Part shown: positions 44,339 to 54,025 of the stretch, one piece after another | How positions within the stretch are numbered: position 1 is the first letter of the stretch | Layout: each line of letters opens with the position of its first letter | Assembly (NCBI RefSeq): GCF_900129155.1 | Contig: NZ_FQVF01000017.1 | Location: forward strand, 53,799-117,798 | Direction of reading: 5' to 3' | Length of the DNA stretch: 64,000 bases | DNA from: Marinomonas polaris DSM 16579 | GTDB lineage: Bacteria; Pseudomonadota; Gammaproteobacteria; Pseudomonadales; Marinomonadaceae | Program-made: the position numbers and the translations under genes | The notes under the pieces: model-generated | What the model saw: the letters and a program-made list of their open reading frames with translations, nothing else | Database searches by the model: none | What the model was told of the DNA's origin: nothing

Positions 44339-44622
44339 TGATATTTCCTTTTTAATGAACTGGTATTTTTGGGGCTAGTTGCATCTTCTAAGTGGGATAA
44401 TATGTTGATGGCTTCTTCTCTACTGTTGCCACAGGCATATTCTTCAGCAGAGAAATCTGCGCATACTTTTGGTCTTGAGGGATCTCCAAATATAGCGCAG
44501 CGATAGTCATCTAGCAGTTGTATGCAAGGTTCTCCTGCCGCTTTTCCATTGGGCATTCCTGGGATTGGAGACGTGATGGAGGGTGCTGTGCAACATGCAC
44601 CACAACCTGACCGACATTGCAT
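44335..44622 (-). CDS. YkgJ family cysteine cluster protein
   Basis: A 95-residue cytoplasmic protein with eight cysteines, including [29 protein letters not shown] and YACGNS, the YkgJ (CxxCxxCC) pattern thought to bind zinc or an Fe-S centre. Function unknown. ATG 44622 follows AAGG at a workable distance; an upstream TTG is too close to it. The stop codon overlaps the L,D-transpeptidase start (ATGA), so the two are translated together. Confidence 0.85.
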   Translation of the reverse strand: MQCRSGCGACCTAPSITSPIPGMPNGKAAGEPCIQLLDDYRCAIFGDPSRPKVCADFSAEEYACGNSREEAINILSHLEDATSPKNTSSLKRKYQ

Positions 44623-44805
44623 AATAAACAACCTTGCTTGAAATAGGTGAACGTAATCTTTATGTTATTAACCTTGCTGTTTATTTACAAAACAGCAATT
44701 TGAGAGTCATTTTAGAGTATCGTAATCGTGGGTCATAGGGGATAATTGAAAAATATAGTCAAAAAAAGCACTGATATCGCTTTTTAGGATAGGATTTTAC
44801 AAATT

Positions 44806-46041
44806 ATGGTAGAGAAAAAAATATTGGTGGTTGAAGACAGTCCTGTTGTGTTGAAGGTTCTTCATCATCTATTGTCTCAAAACCCTATTTTTACGCCGGT
44901 ATTGTGTGCCAGTTATAAAGAGGCGGAAGATAAACTAAAAACTTCAAGAGATGCTTTTTTTGCTGCCATTGTCGATCTGAATTTACCAGATGCTGAAAAT
45001 GGTGAAATTGTTGATCTTGTGTTATCGACAAAAATTCCATGTGTTGTTTTGACGGCAAACTTTGATGATAAGTTGCGACTTAGTCTTTTAAATAAAGGCG
45101 TTTTGGATTACATCACCAAAGATAGTCGATATTCGTTTAACCATGTTATTAAAGTGATTGAACGTTTAAATAGGAACCAAGGTATCAAGGTTTTGGTGGC
45201 GGAAGATTCCTCAACGAGTCGCTTGTTTATTCGGATTTTACTTGAACAATATCGCTTTAACGTTATAGAAGCTGAAAATGGTCAAGAAGCTTTAGCTAAG
45301 TTGGAGGAAGACTCGGAAATTAGGATGCTGATTACTGATCATAATATGCCTTTGGTAAGTGGTTATGATTTAGTGCGCATGCTTAGGTTTAATTCCCGTT
45401 TTCAGGATTTGGTGATTATAGGTTTATCGGCAGAAGGGGATAATGCTTTGTCGGCGAAATTTATTAAGGCTGGCGCTAACGATTTTCTGAAAAAGCCGTT
45501 TTACCATGAAGAGTTTCATTGTCGCGTAGTTCATAGCTTGGAAGCGCAAGAAATGCTTGAGACTATTCGCGATCTAGCAAATGTTGACCCGCTAACTAAG
45601 CTTAAAAATAGGCGTTACTTATTTGATAAAGGTGAGCAGCTGCTTCGCCATAATCCATCTGGTGTTGTGTTGGCTATATTGAATCTCGATCATTTTAAGA
45701 GTGTAAATGATACATATGGTCATATTGTTGGTGATAGCTTGTTGGAAGTCATAGGGCGAGAAATTCAGAACGCCTTTCAAAATATGCTGGTGTGTCGTTT
45801 TGGTGGTGATGAGTTTTGTATTATTGCTAAATTGGATGGGCAAAATCTAATTAATAGGCTAAATGCTTTTTTAAAGTTTCTTCACCAGAAAGAATTTACA
45901 GAAGCTAAAATATCGTTAACGTGTAGTGCAGGAATATGCTGCCAACCTATGAATTCGCTTGAAGAGTTGATTCGAAAGGCTGATAGTAATTTGCAAGAGG
46001 CAAAGCGATTGGGTCGAGATAGGATGGTTACTGATCTATAA
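44806..46041 (+). CDS. REC-REC-GGDEF response regulator
   Basis: A 411-residue regulator with two receiver domains in tandem and a GGDEF output. REC1 (residues about 5-120) has VVEDSP and the acceptor in AIVDLNLP; REC2 (about 128-240) has VAEDSSTSR, ITDHNMP and the lysine in FLKKPF. The GGDEF site is RFGGDEF near residue 335, but FQNM stands where an RxxD inhibitory site would be, so feedback by product may be absent. LNLDHFKSVNDTYGH completes the active site. This is a PleD/WspR-like arrangement. No histidine kinase is adjacent, so the phosphodonor is unknown. Confidence 0.9.
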   Translation: MVEKKILVVEDSPVVLKVLHHLLSQNPIFTPVLCASYKEAEDKLKTSRDAFFAAIVDLNLPDAENGEIVDLVLSTKIPCVVLTANFDDKLRLSLLNKGVLDYITKDSRYSFNHVIKVIERLNRNQGIKVLVAEDSSTSRLFIRILLEQYRFNVIEAENGQEALAKLEEDSEIRMLITDHNMPLVSGYDLVRMLRFNSRFQDLVIIGLSAEGDNALSAKFIKAGANDFLKKPFYHEEFHCRVVHSLEAQEMLETIRDLANVDPLTKLKNRRYLFDKGEQLLRHNPSGVVLAILNLDHFKSVNDTYGHIVGDSLLEVIGREIQNAFQNMLVCRFGGDEFCIIAKLDGQNLINRLNAFLKFLHQKEFTEAKISLTCSAGICCQPMNSLEELIRKADSNLQEAKRLGRDRMVTDL

Positions 46042-46057
46042 TGTTCTTATTCTTAAT

Positions 46058-46090
46058 AAAAAAATCCCGCAGCAAAGTGCGGGATTTTTT
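46058..46090. terminator. Bidirectional intrinsic terminator
   Basis: AAAAAATCCCGCA pairs with TGCGGGATTTTTT around the loop GCAAAG, with A- and T-runs on both sides. It lies between the convergent response regulator and gatB genes. Confidence 0.9.
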
Positions 46091-46121
46091 GGTTTCTGGT
46101 TAAAGTGCTATATCTAATCGA

Positions 46122-47567
46122 TTAGCCTTTCAGCATTTTCACCAGGATTGGATTGACTAAGCCTGGGTTGGCTTTACCTTGTGATGCTTTCATTACTTGC
46201 CCAACAAAGAAGCCTATCATTTTCTTCTGCTTATCTTCGTCTGCGGCCCGGTATTGTTCAACCTGAGCTGCGTTAGCATCCAAGATAGTCTGGATCATGG
46301 TTTCAATCGCACCAGTATCTGTTACTTGTTTCAGGCCTTTTGCTTCGATAATTTTATCTGCTGAACCTTCGCCATCCCACATTGCTTGGAAAACATCTTT
46401 CGCTGTTTTGCCATTGATGGTGTCGTCTTTGATTCGAACCAATAATTCACCAAATGCCTGAGCACTAACTGGAGAGTTTTCTATGTCTAGCTGATCTTGG
46501 TTTAGAAGCTTGCTTAGCTCACCCATTACCCAGTTCGCAGTCAACTTTGCATCGCTAACGACAGTATTAGCTGTTTCAAAATAGTCTGCCATGGCACGAG
46601 AAGACGACAGTACGTTTGCGTCATATTCGCTTAGCATATGCTCGCTTTGGAAGCGCGCTGCTTTTTGGCTTGGTAGCTCAGGTAAGGTTGCCTTGATACC
46701 GTCAACATATTCTTGTGTTAACACAATAGGAAGTAGGTCTGGGCATGGGAAGTAGCGATAGTCGTTTGCGTCTTCTTTAGAACGCATGCTGCGAGTTTCG
46801 TTCTTTTCTGGATCGTACAGGCGAGTTTCCTGAATGATGCGTCCACCGTCTTCTAAAATGTCTGCTTGACGCTCGATCTCCGTGTAGATTGCTTTTTCGA
46901 TAAAGCGGAACGAGTTGACGTTTTTGATTTCGGTGCGTGTACCGTATTCTTTTTGGCCTTTAGGGCGCAGTGACAAGTTGATGTCACAACGCATTGAGCC
47001 TTCTGCCATGTTGCCATCGCAAATGCCAAGGTAAGTCACAATAGAGTGAATCATCTTTACGTAAGCTACGGCTTCTTTTGCAGAGCGAATGTCTGGCTCA
47101 GACACAATTTCTAGCAATGGTGTGCTGGAGCGGTTTAAATCTATGCCTGTCATGCCTTGGAAATCTTCATGTAAAGATTTGCCAGCGTCTTCTTCAAGGT
47201 GGGCGCGAGTGATGCCAACACGAGAAGTGGTGCCGTCTTCTAGCATTACGTCTAGGTAGCCTTTACCAACAATAGGGTGATCCATTTGACTGGTTTGGTA
47301 GCCTTTTGGAAGATCTGGGTAAAAGTAGTTTTTGCGAGCAAAAACCGATGTCATGCCAATTTCAGCATTGATAGCGTGGCCAAACATCACGGCCATGCGC
47401 AAGGCTTCCTTGTTGAAAACAGGTAATGCGCCAGGCATGCCTAAATCGACAAGTGTGGTTTGAGTGTTTGGCTCAGCACCAAAGCCAACCGCTGCGCCAG
47501 AAAACAATTTTGATTTTGTAGAGAGCTGAGTATGAATCTCAAGGCCAATAACAACTTCCCAATTCAT
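46122..47567 (-). CDS. gatB: Asp-tRNA(Asn)/Glu-tRNA(Gln) amidotransferase subunit B
   Basis: A 481-residue subunit of the GatCAB complex, which converts Glu-tRNA(Gln) to Gln-tRNA(Gln) or Asp-tRNA(Asn) to Asn-tRNA(Asn). The kinase-like part starts [10 protein letters not shown], with [13 protein letters not shown] near residue 80, HLEEDAGKS near 137, [10 protein letters not shown] near 205 and [14 protein letters not shown] near 230. The C-terminal tRNA-binding tail has [16 protein letters not shown]. It stands two bases after gatA in the order gatC-gatA-gatB. Confidence 0.95.
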   Translation of the reverse strand: MNWEVVIGLEIHTQLSTKSKLFSGAAVGFGAEPNTQTTLVDLGMPGALPVFNKEALRMAVMFGHAINAEIGMTSVFARKNYFYPDLPKGYQTSQMDHPIVGKGYLDVMLEDGTTSRVGITRAHLEEDAGKSLHEDFQGMTGIDLNRSSTPLLEIVSEPDIRSAKEAVAYVKMIHSIVTYLGICDGNMAEGSMRCDINLSLRPKGQKEYGTRTEIKNVNSFRFIEKAIYTEIERQADILEDGGRIIQETRLYDPEKNETRSMRSKEDANDYRYFPCPDLLPIVLTQEYVDGIKATLPELPSQKAARFQSEHMLSEYDANVLSSSRAMADYFETANTVVSDAKLTANWVMGELSKLLNQDQLDIENSPVSAQAFGELLVRIKDDTINGKTAKDVFQAMWDGEGSADKIIEAKGLKQVTDTGAIETMIQTILDANAAQVEQYRAADEDKQKKMIGFFVGQVMKASQGKANPGLVNPILVKMLKG

Positions 47568-47569
47568 GC

Positions 47570-49030
47570 TTATGCTCCTTTTGCCATAGTTGGTGTTTGT
47601 AAATGCCAGTCAGTGTGTTGTTGATACTGATGCGCTATGTTTAATAGCTTGGCTTCGGCAAAATAGTTACCCATTACTTGAAGTCCGACAGGCATGCCAT
47701 CAGCAAAGCCTGCAGGAACAGACATGGCAGGGATGCCAGCAAGGTTAACGGATAAGGTGTAGATGTCTTCTAGATACATAGCGACAGGATCGCTGGTTTT
47801 GCTGCCAAGACCAAACGCGGTGGTTGGTGCAACAGGGCCCATGATGACATCCACTTCTTCAAATGCTTTGACAAAGTCTTCTTTAATAAGGCGACGAATT
47901 TTTTGTGCTTTTAAGTAATAAGCGTCGTAGTAGCCTTCTGATAATGCGTAAGTACCAACCATGATGCGCTTTTGTACTTCTGTACCGAAGCCTTCAGCGC
48001 GAGAGCGCGTGTACATATCGAGCAAATCTTTTGGGTCATCACAACGATGGCCAAATCGAACACCGTCAAAGCGGGATAAATTTGAAGAGGCTTCAGAAGG
48101 CGCAATGACATAGTAAGATGGAATGCTAAGCTGTAGATTTGGTAGTGAAATCTCTTTTACTGTCGCGCCTAGTTTTTCAAACTCTTTGACAGCTGCCATA
48201 ATGACGTCAGCTACTTTTGAATCTAGGCCTTCACCAAAGTATTCTTTTGGTAGGCCAATTTTTAAACCGGTTAGTGGTGTATTTAGGTTTGCTAAATAGT
48301 CGTCGGTTGGCTTGTCTGCAGAGGTAGAATCTTTTTCGTCAAATCCTGCCATAGCTTGCATTAAATGCGCGCAATCTTCGGCGCTTTTTGCCATTGGGCC
48401 GCCTTGGTCGAGGCTTGATGCGTACGCAATCATACCAAAACGAGAAACACGACCGTAAGTCGGTTTAAGGCCTGTGATACCACAGAAAGAAGCTGGTTGG
48501 CGAATTGATCCTCCAGTGTCGGTACCTGTTGCGGCAACAGCCAATCCCGCGGCAATAGCTGCAGCTGAGCCGCCAGATGACCCACCAGGAACCATGTCTA
48601 AGTTCCAAGGGTTTTTCACCGCACCGTAAAAGCTGTTTTCGTTAGAAGAGCCCATAGCGAACTCATCCATGTTGGTTTTACCCAACATGACGGCGCCAGC
48701 TTGTTGAATGCGGCTGGTAACAGTGGATTCATAAGGTGGAATGAAGTTATGCAGCATCTTGGAGCCGCAAGTTGTTAACGTGCCTTCCGTGCAAAATAGA
48801 TCTTTATGGGCAACAGGGATACCTGTCAAACTGGTGCCTTTTCCGCTTTGAAGAAGTATGTCGGCCGCTGCTGCTTGTTCTAAGGCGCGTTGTTCGCTGA
48901 CGGTGATGAAACTATTTAGTTGTGGGTCAAGTTTGGCTATACGCGCTAAGAAAAGGCGGGTTAGCTCAACACTGGAAATATCTTTGTTGCGTAATTTTTG
49001 TGCTAATGTCGAGATGCTTTGTTCGAACAT
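47570..49030 (-). CDS. gatA: GatCAB amidotransferase subunit A
   Basis: A 486-residue amidase that releases ammonia from glutamine for tRNA amidation. The Ser-cisSer-Lys triad is visible: [10 protein letters not shown] with the lysine near residue 77, [15 protein letters not shown] with the cis-serine near 150, and [16 protein letters not shown] with the nucleophile near 175. Size and order are normal for GatA. It lies 11 bases after gatC and 2 before gatB, so all three make one operon. Confidence 0.95.
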   Translation of the reverse strand: MFEQSISTLAQKLRNKDISSVELTRLFLARIAKLDPQLNSFITVSEQRALEQAAAADILLQSGKGTSLTGIPVAHKDLFCTEGTLTTCGSKMLHNFIPPYESTVTSRIQQAGAVMLGKTNMDEFAMGSSNENSFYGAVKNPWNLDMVPGGSSGGSAAAIAAGLAVAATGTDTGGSIRQPASFCGITGLKPTYGRVSRFGMIAYASSLDQGGPMAKSAEDCAHLMQAMAGFDEKDSTSADKPTDDYLANLNTPLTGLKIGLPKEYFGEGLDSKVADVIMAAVKEFEKLGATVKEISLPNLQLSIPSYYVIAPSEASSNLSRFDGVRFGHRCDDPKDLLDMYTRSRAEGFGTEVQKRIMVGTYALSEGYYDAYYLKAQKIRRLIKEDFVKAFEEVDVIMGPVAPTTAFGLGSKTSDPVAMYLEDIYTLSVNLAGIPAMSVPAGFADGMPVGLQVMGNYFAEAKLLNIAHQYQQHTDWHLQTPTMAKGA

Positions 49031-49041
49031 GCTTGTCTCTC

Positions 49042-49329
49042 TTAATCGATCACTTTTGGTACAAGGAAAAGGCCGGCTTCAGTCTGCGGTGCGTTCGCTA
49101 GGAATGCGTCACGGCGGTTTTCTTCGGTGACTATGTCCTCTCTCAATCTTTGGGTCATTTCAAGCGGATTGGAAAGTGGTTCAACGCCATCGGTATTAAC
49201 AGATTGCATTTGTTCAACAAGTGATAAAACGCTAGAAAGCGATTGCTGGTATTGATCGGCATCAGCCTCAGTAAGAGCGAGGCGTGCCAAGTGTGCAATT
49301 TTTTGCACGTCTTGTTTGTCTATGGACAT
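49042..49329 (-). CDS. gatC: GatCAB amidotransferase subunit C
   Basis: A 95-residue belt subunit that holds GatA and GatB together. [20 protein letters not shown] and [19 protein letters not shown] are the family blocks. ATG 49329 is selected because AGGTGGA lies just before it; a longer frame to 49368 adds residues without homology. It is the first gene of the gat operon and divergent from mreB. Confidence 0.92.
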   Translation of the reverse strand: MSIDKQDVQKIAHLARLALTEADADQYQQSLSSVLSLVEQMQSVNTDGVEPLSNPLEMTQRLREDIVTEENRRDAFLANAPQTEAGLFLVPKVID

Positions 49330-49496
49330 GTTCCACCTGATATTTTGATTATCGTAAATGGCTGCCATTGTATCTCTTAGTTGTATTGCTATAAAGCGAA
49401 GAGGGGGAAAAACAGGGCTTATTTTTTATTTATTAAATTTTTTTTAGTAAACAATGAAATACATAGGAACTTTTTTAAGTTTTACACTGAATCAAC

Positions 49497-49525
49497 TTGC
49501 CCATTGGCCCCGTGGTTGTTACATT
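49497..49525 (+). promoter_or_regulatory. Possible sigma-70 promoter for mreB
   Basis: TTGCCC, 17 bases, then TACATT, ending 40 bases before the mreB ATG. Each hexamer fits the consensus at four of six positions. This is a weak but correctly spaced candidate in the gatC-mreB divergent region. Confidence 0.3.
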
Positions 49526-49559
49526 TTGACGCTGTTCGTATCGTATTATCAGGGTGTAA

Positions 49560-50609
<1,050 letters not shown>

Positions 50610-50614
50610 AAGTT

Positions 50615-50620
50615 AGGAGC
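50615..50620 (+). promoter_or_regulatory. Shine-Dalgarno that points to an ATT start for mreC
   Basis: AGGAGC lies directly after an in-frame TAG and six bases before ATT 50626. No ATG, GTG or TTG is within reach of it; the next in-frame usual start, GTG 50656, is 36 bases downstream and has no Shine-Dalgarno with spacing of its own. Confidence 0.6.
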
Positions 50621-50625
50621 GCACC

Positions 50626-51459
50626 ATTAAAAATTCGCTTCAGTATAGTGGCAAGGTGTCTAGCACTCGTTTTGTTGTGCTGGTTATTTTGTCTATGGCG
50701 ATGATCATTGCAGATGTTCGTTACTCTGTTTTCTCACAAGCAAGGCCTTATTTGACCTTGCTTGTGACTCCTATCCAGGTTGTGGTGAATACGCCTCAGA
50801 AAATGCTTAATTGGGCTGGTGAGCATCTTGCAAGTAGAGAAGGATTGGTAAAAGAGAATCAATCCCTGCAATCAGAAATTTTGTTACTGCGCAGTCGTCA
50901 GCAGCGTCTCGATTCCCTCCAAGCAGAAAACGTTCGTTTGCGCGAGTTGCTAGATGCTTCTCAACGTGTAGATGAAAAGATTGTTATGGCGGAAGTTATT
51001 GGTTTTGATCAGAATGCGTACAGTCATAAATTAATGATAGATAAAGGCTTTTCCTCTGGTGCCTACGTTGGTCAGCCTGTTTTAGACGCAACTGGTGTAT
51101 TGGGACAGGTAGTAGAAACAGCGGCATACAGTAGTCGAGTATTATTGATTGCCGATGCGAGTCATTTTGTTCCTGTACAGCTTACTAGGACAGGGTTTAG
51201 AGGCATTTTGAGAGGCACAGGGAGCTTGAAACGTTTAGAGCTAATGAGTGTTCCTCGATCTGTTGATATCAAGAAGGGCGATATTTTAACCACTTCAGGG
51301 TTGGATAAACGTTTTCCGAGTGGCTACCCTGTAGGTGTGGTTAGAAGTGTTAAGTACACGCAAGGTAAGGCTTATGCAGATGTTGACGTCGTTCCTTTAG
51401 CTCAGTTGGGACGTAGCCGTCATGTCATGCTCATTGAAAAGCCGAAGGCAGGGCGATAA
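50626..51459 (+). CDS. mreC: Rod shape-determining protein MreC (probable ATT start)
   Basis: A 267- to 277-residue bitopic protein of the elongasome that links MreB to the wall synthases. One TM helix (FVVLVILSMAMIIADV), a coiled coil near residues 75-115, and two periplasmic beta-barrel domains (GQPVLDATGVLGQVVE, TSGLDKRFPSGYPVGVV) are visible. An ATT at 50626 is preferred because the only good ribosome-binding site fits it and because the added residues (IKNSLQYSGKV) include the SL(Q) motif that precedes the TM helix in other MreC proteins. GTG 50656 is the alternative start. It overlaps mreD by one base. Confidence 0.9.
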   Translation: MKNSLQYSGKVSSTRFVVLVILSMAMIIADVRYSVFSQARPYLTLLVTPIQVVVNTPQKMLNWAGEHLASREGLVKENQSLQSEILLLRSRQQRLDSLQAENVRLRELLDASQRVDEKIVMAEVIGFDQNAYSHKLMIDKGFSSGAYVGQPVLDATGVLGQVVETAAYSSRVLLIADASHFVPVQLTRTGFRGILRGTGSLKRLELMSVPRSVDIKKGDILTTSGLDKRFPSGYPVGVVRSVKYTQGKAYADVDVVPLAQLGRSRHVMLIEKPKAGR

Positions 51460-51932
51460 TGAAACCGATTTTTGTTTTTTGTATTACTCTGTTAACGGCT
51501 TTAATGCTTGAAGCTATGCCTTTTCCTGAAGAGCTTGTTTGGTTCCGCCCTGAATGGGCGTTGTTGGTTATTCTTTATTGGGTTATTGCTTTGCCATTCC
51601 GCGTGGGTGTTGGCTTGGCTTGGTTTCTGGGTTTAATGGTCGATTTATTGCAGGGCGGCATAATAGGTCAACACTCGTTAACTTATGTCATTATCGCCTA
51701 TACATGCGCTGTGTTTTACAAGCGATTGCGAATGTATCATCGTTGGCAACAGGGCTTTTTTATCTGCTTGCTAGTCAGTATTAATCAGCTGGTTGATTTC
51801 TGGATCGATCACTATCTTGGTCATGCTGAGCCGACCTTAATGATCTTTATGCCTGCGGTTATTACTGGGCTATTGTGGCCTTGGTCATTTATTATTTTGC
51901 GTAGCGTACGGCGCATTTATGCTATCCGTTAG
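51459..51932 (+). CDS. mreD: Rod shape-determining protein MreD
   Basis: A 157-residue inner-membrane protein with about five helices, starting IFVFCITLLTALMLEAMPFP and with WFRPEWALLVILYWVIALP and VGVGLAWFLGLMVDLLQGGIIGQH, a strong MreD block. It joins MreC in the elongasome. Its ATG overlaps the TAA of mreC by one base (TAATG), which shows tight coupling. The maf gene follows after 20 bases. Confidence 0.93.
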   Translation: MKPIFVFCITLLTALMLEAMPFPEELVWFRPEWALLVILYWVIALPFRVGVGLAWFLGLMVDLLQGGIIGQHSLTYVIIAYTCAVFYKRLRMYHRWQQGFFICLLVSINQLVDFWIDHYLGHAEPTLMIFMPAVITGLLWPWSFIILRSVRRIYAIR

Positions 51933-51952
51933 GCCGTTTTTAGGGAAAGTTT

Positions 51953-52561
51953 ATGCTTGTTTTGGCTTCAGCTTCGCCAAGAAGAAAAGAGCTACTTAGC
52001 CTCTTGGTGAAAGAGTTTGAGGTTTTGCCTGCCGATATAGATGAAACTCCAAATCATCAAGAAAAGGCTGAAGAATATGTTGTGCGTATGGCGATTGAAA
52101 AAGCGAAAGCGGCATCATTGAAATATCAGCGGCAAGCAGACGTTAACACGTCAGCTATTTTTATAGCCTCAGACACAAGTGTTGTGGTTGATGGTTGTAT
52201 CTTAGGTAAACCCGCGTCTCTTGAAGATTCTAGATCGATGTTAAGGCTGCTTTCCGGCCGCTCTCACCAAGTTATTACCTCTCTTTGTCTTTGTAATTTA
52301 GAACATGAACATGTCGCTACAAAATGTGTTACCAGCGACGTGCTTTTTCGTGAAATCTCAGATGTTGAAATAGATCAATATTGGAAAACTAATGAACCTA
52401 AAGATAAAGCTGGCTCTTATGGCATCCAAGGGCTAGGGTCTGTGTTTGTTCGCTCTATTTCAGGATCTTATTCTGCAGTCGTTGGGCTACCGCTTTATGA
52501 AACGGCGCAATTATTAACCCAATTTGGAATTCATTCACTAGAGGAAATGTCTCATGAGTGA
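51953..52561 (+). CDS. maf: Maf family nucleotide pyrophosphatase (YhdE type)
   Basis: A 202-residue house-cleaning enzyme that hydrolyses dTTP, UTP or modified pyrimidine nucleotides. LVLASASPRRKELLSLL opens the protein, with the substrate loop ASDTSVVVDGCILGKP near residue 71 and DKAGSYGIQGLGSVFV near 150. The sequence is of the YhdE branch, usually encoded after mreD in gammaproteobacteria. It overlaps rng by eight bases. Confidence 0.92.
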   Translation: MLVLASASPRRKELLSLLVKEFEVLPADIDETPNHQEKAEEYVVRMAIEKAKAASLKYQRQADVNTSAIFIASDTSVVVDGCILGKPASLEDSRSMLRLLSGRSHQVITSLCLCNLEHEHVATKCVTSDVLFREISDVEIDQYWKTNEPKDKAGSYGIQGLGSVFVRSISGSYSAVVGLPLYETAQLLTQFGIHSLEEMSHE

Positions 52562-54008
52562 AGATGTACTCATTAATGTTACTCCTATGGAGATTCGTGT
52601 TGCTCTAGTTGAAAACGGTGTATTGCAAGAAGTTTACATTGAGCGCTCTAGTCGTAAAGGAATTGTCGGTAATATTTATCAAGGTAAGGTGGTTCGTGTC
52701 CTACCTGGTATGCAGGCAGCTTTTGTAGACATTGGTCTTGAAAGAGCGGCGTTTATTCATGTATCAGAAGTCGTAAATCGTGATGCTGTTAACCCAAGTG
52801 ATCAGATAGGTGATTATTTGCGTGAAGGGCAATCGCTTGTGGTTCAAGTGACAAAAGACCCTATTAGTTCTAAGGGGGCGCGTTTAACCACTCATCTGTC
52901 TATCCCTTCTCGTTACCTAGTTTATATGCCAGATCAAGCGCATGTCGGTGTAAGCCAAAGAATAGAAGACGAAGTTGAGCGCGAACGTCTTAAGTCATTA
53001 GTATCAGAAGCTCTAACGGATGCTGATGAAAACAGTGGCTATATATTGCGAACCGCTGCCGAACGAGCCGGTGAAGAAGAGATTCTTGCTGATATCAAAT
53101 TTCTAACACGATTATGGCAGTCTGTTAAACGCCGCATGCAAAATGCAAAAGCGCCTTCTATTATTTATGAAGATCTACCTCTGCATTTGCGTACTATGCG
53201 AGATTTGGTGGGATTAACAACGGAAAAAATCCGCATAGATTCTAAAGAAAACTACGCCAAGCTTCGGGCATTTGCCGAAGACTTTATACCTGAGTTGAGA
53301 GATCGTATTGAGTACTACCCAGGTGAGCGTCCAATTTTTGACCTATACAGTGTTGAAGATGAGATTCACAAAGCATTAGACCGTAAAGTGCAGTTGAAAT
53401 CTGGTGGTTATTTGTTGGTTGAGCAAACCGAATCAATGACCACTATAGATGTGAATACCGGTGCTTTTGTGGGTAGTCGTAATCTTGAAGAGACTATCTA
53501 CAAAACCAATCTTGAAGCTGCGACAGCAATAGGGCGACAGCTCAGATTAAGAAACCTTGGTGGCATTATCATCATCGACTTTATTGATATGGAAGATGAA
53601 GAACATAAACGTCAAGTGCTGCGTATGCTCGAAAAAATATTAGACGCGGATCATGCCAAAACCAAAATCACTGGTGTCTCGGAACTTGGTTTAGTAGAAA
53701 TGACAAGGAAAAGAACTCGCGAGAGTCTTGGTCAGACTTTGTGTGAGCCTTGTCGGTCTTGTCGTGGCAGTGGTTTGGTGAAAACGCCTGAAACCGTTTG
53801 TTATGAAGTATTTCGTGAAATTTTAAGAGCAGATCGTGCTTATAATTCTCAAACCTATACCGTTTTGGCGGCAAGCACAGTAGTTGAACGTTTCCTTGAC
53901 GAGGAAAGTGCTGCCGTTGCTGAATTGGAAGCTTTTATTGGTAAGACGATTCGTTTTCAAGTGGACTCTGTCTACACGCAAGATCAATATGATGTTGTTT
54001 TGCGCTAG
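52554..54008 (+). CDS. rng: Ribonuclease G
   Basis: A 484-residue endoribonuclease that trims the 5' end of 16S rRNA and degrades some mRNAs. It has the N-terminal RNase G/E domain with an S1 segment (VGNIYQGKVVRVLPGMQAAFVDIG near residue 36), the Mg-binding aspartates in TTIDVNTGAFVG and IIIIDFIDM near 300-345, and the zinc-link CEPCRSCRGSG near 400. It lacks the long C-terminal scaffold of RNase E, which identifies it as RNase G. It lies in the cluster after maf. Confidence 0.95.
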   Translation: MSEDVLINVTPMEIRVALVENGVLQEVYIERSSRKGIVGNIYQGKVVRVLPGMQAAFVDIGLERAAFIHVSEVVNRDAVNPSDQIGDYLREGQSLVVQVTKDPISSKGARLTTHLSIPSRYLVYMPDQAHVGVSQRIEDEVERERLKSLVSEALTDADENSGYILRTAAERAGEEEILADIKFLTRLWQSVKRRMQNAKAPSIIYEDLPLHLRTMRDLVGLTTEKIRIDSKENYAKLRAFAEDFIPELRDRIEYYPGERPIFDLYSVEDEIHKALDRKVQLKSGGYLLVEQTESMTTIDVNTGAFVGSRNLEETIYKTNLEAATAIGRQLRLRNLGGIIIIDFIDMEDEEHKRQVLRMLEKILDADHAKTKITGVSELGLVEMTRKRTRESLGQTLCEPCRSCRGSGLVKTPETVCYEVFREILRADRAYNSQTYTVLAASTVVERFLDEESAAVAELEAFIGKTIRFQVDSVYTQDQYDVVLR

Positions 54009-54025
54009 CAAAAAAAGGCCTTAAG

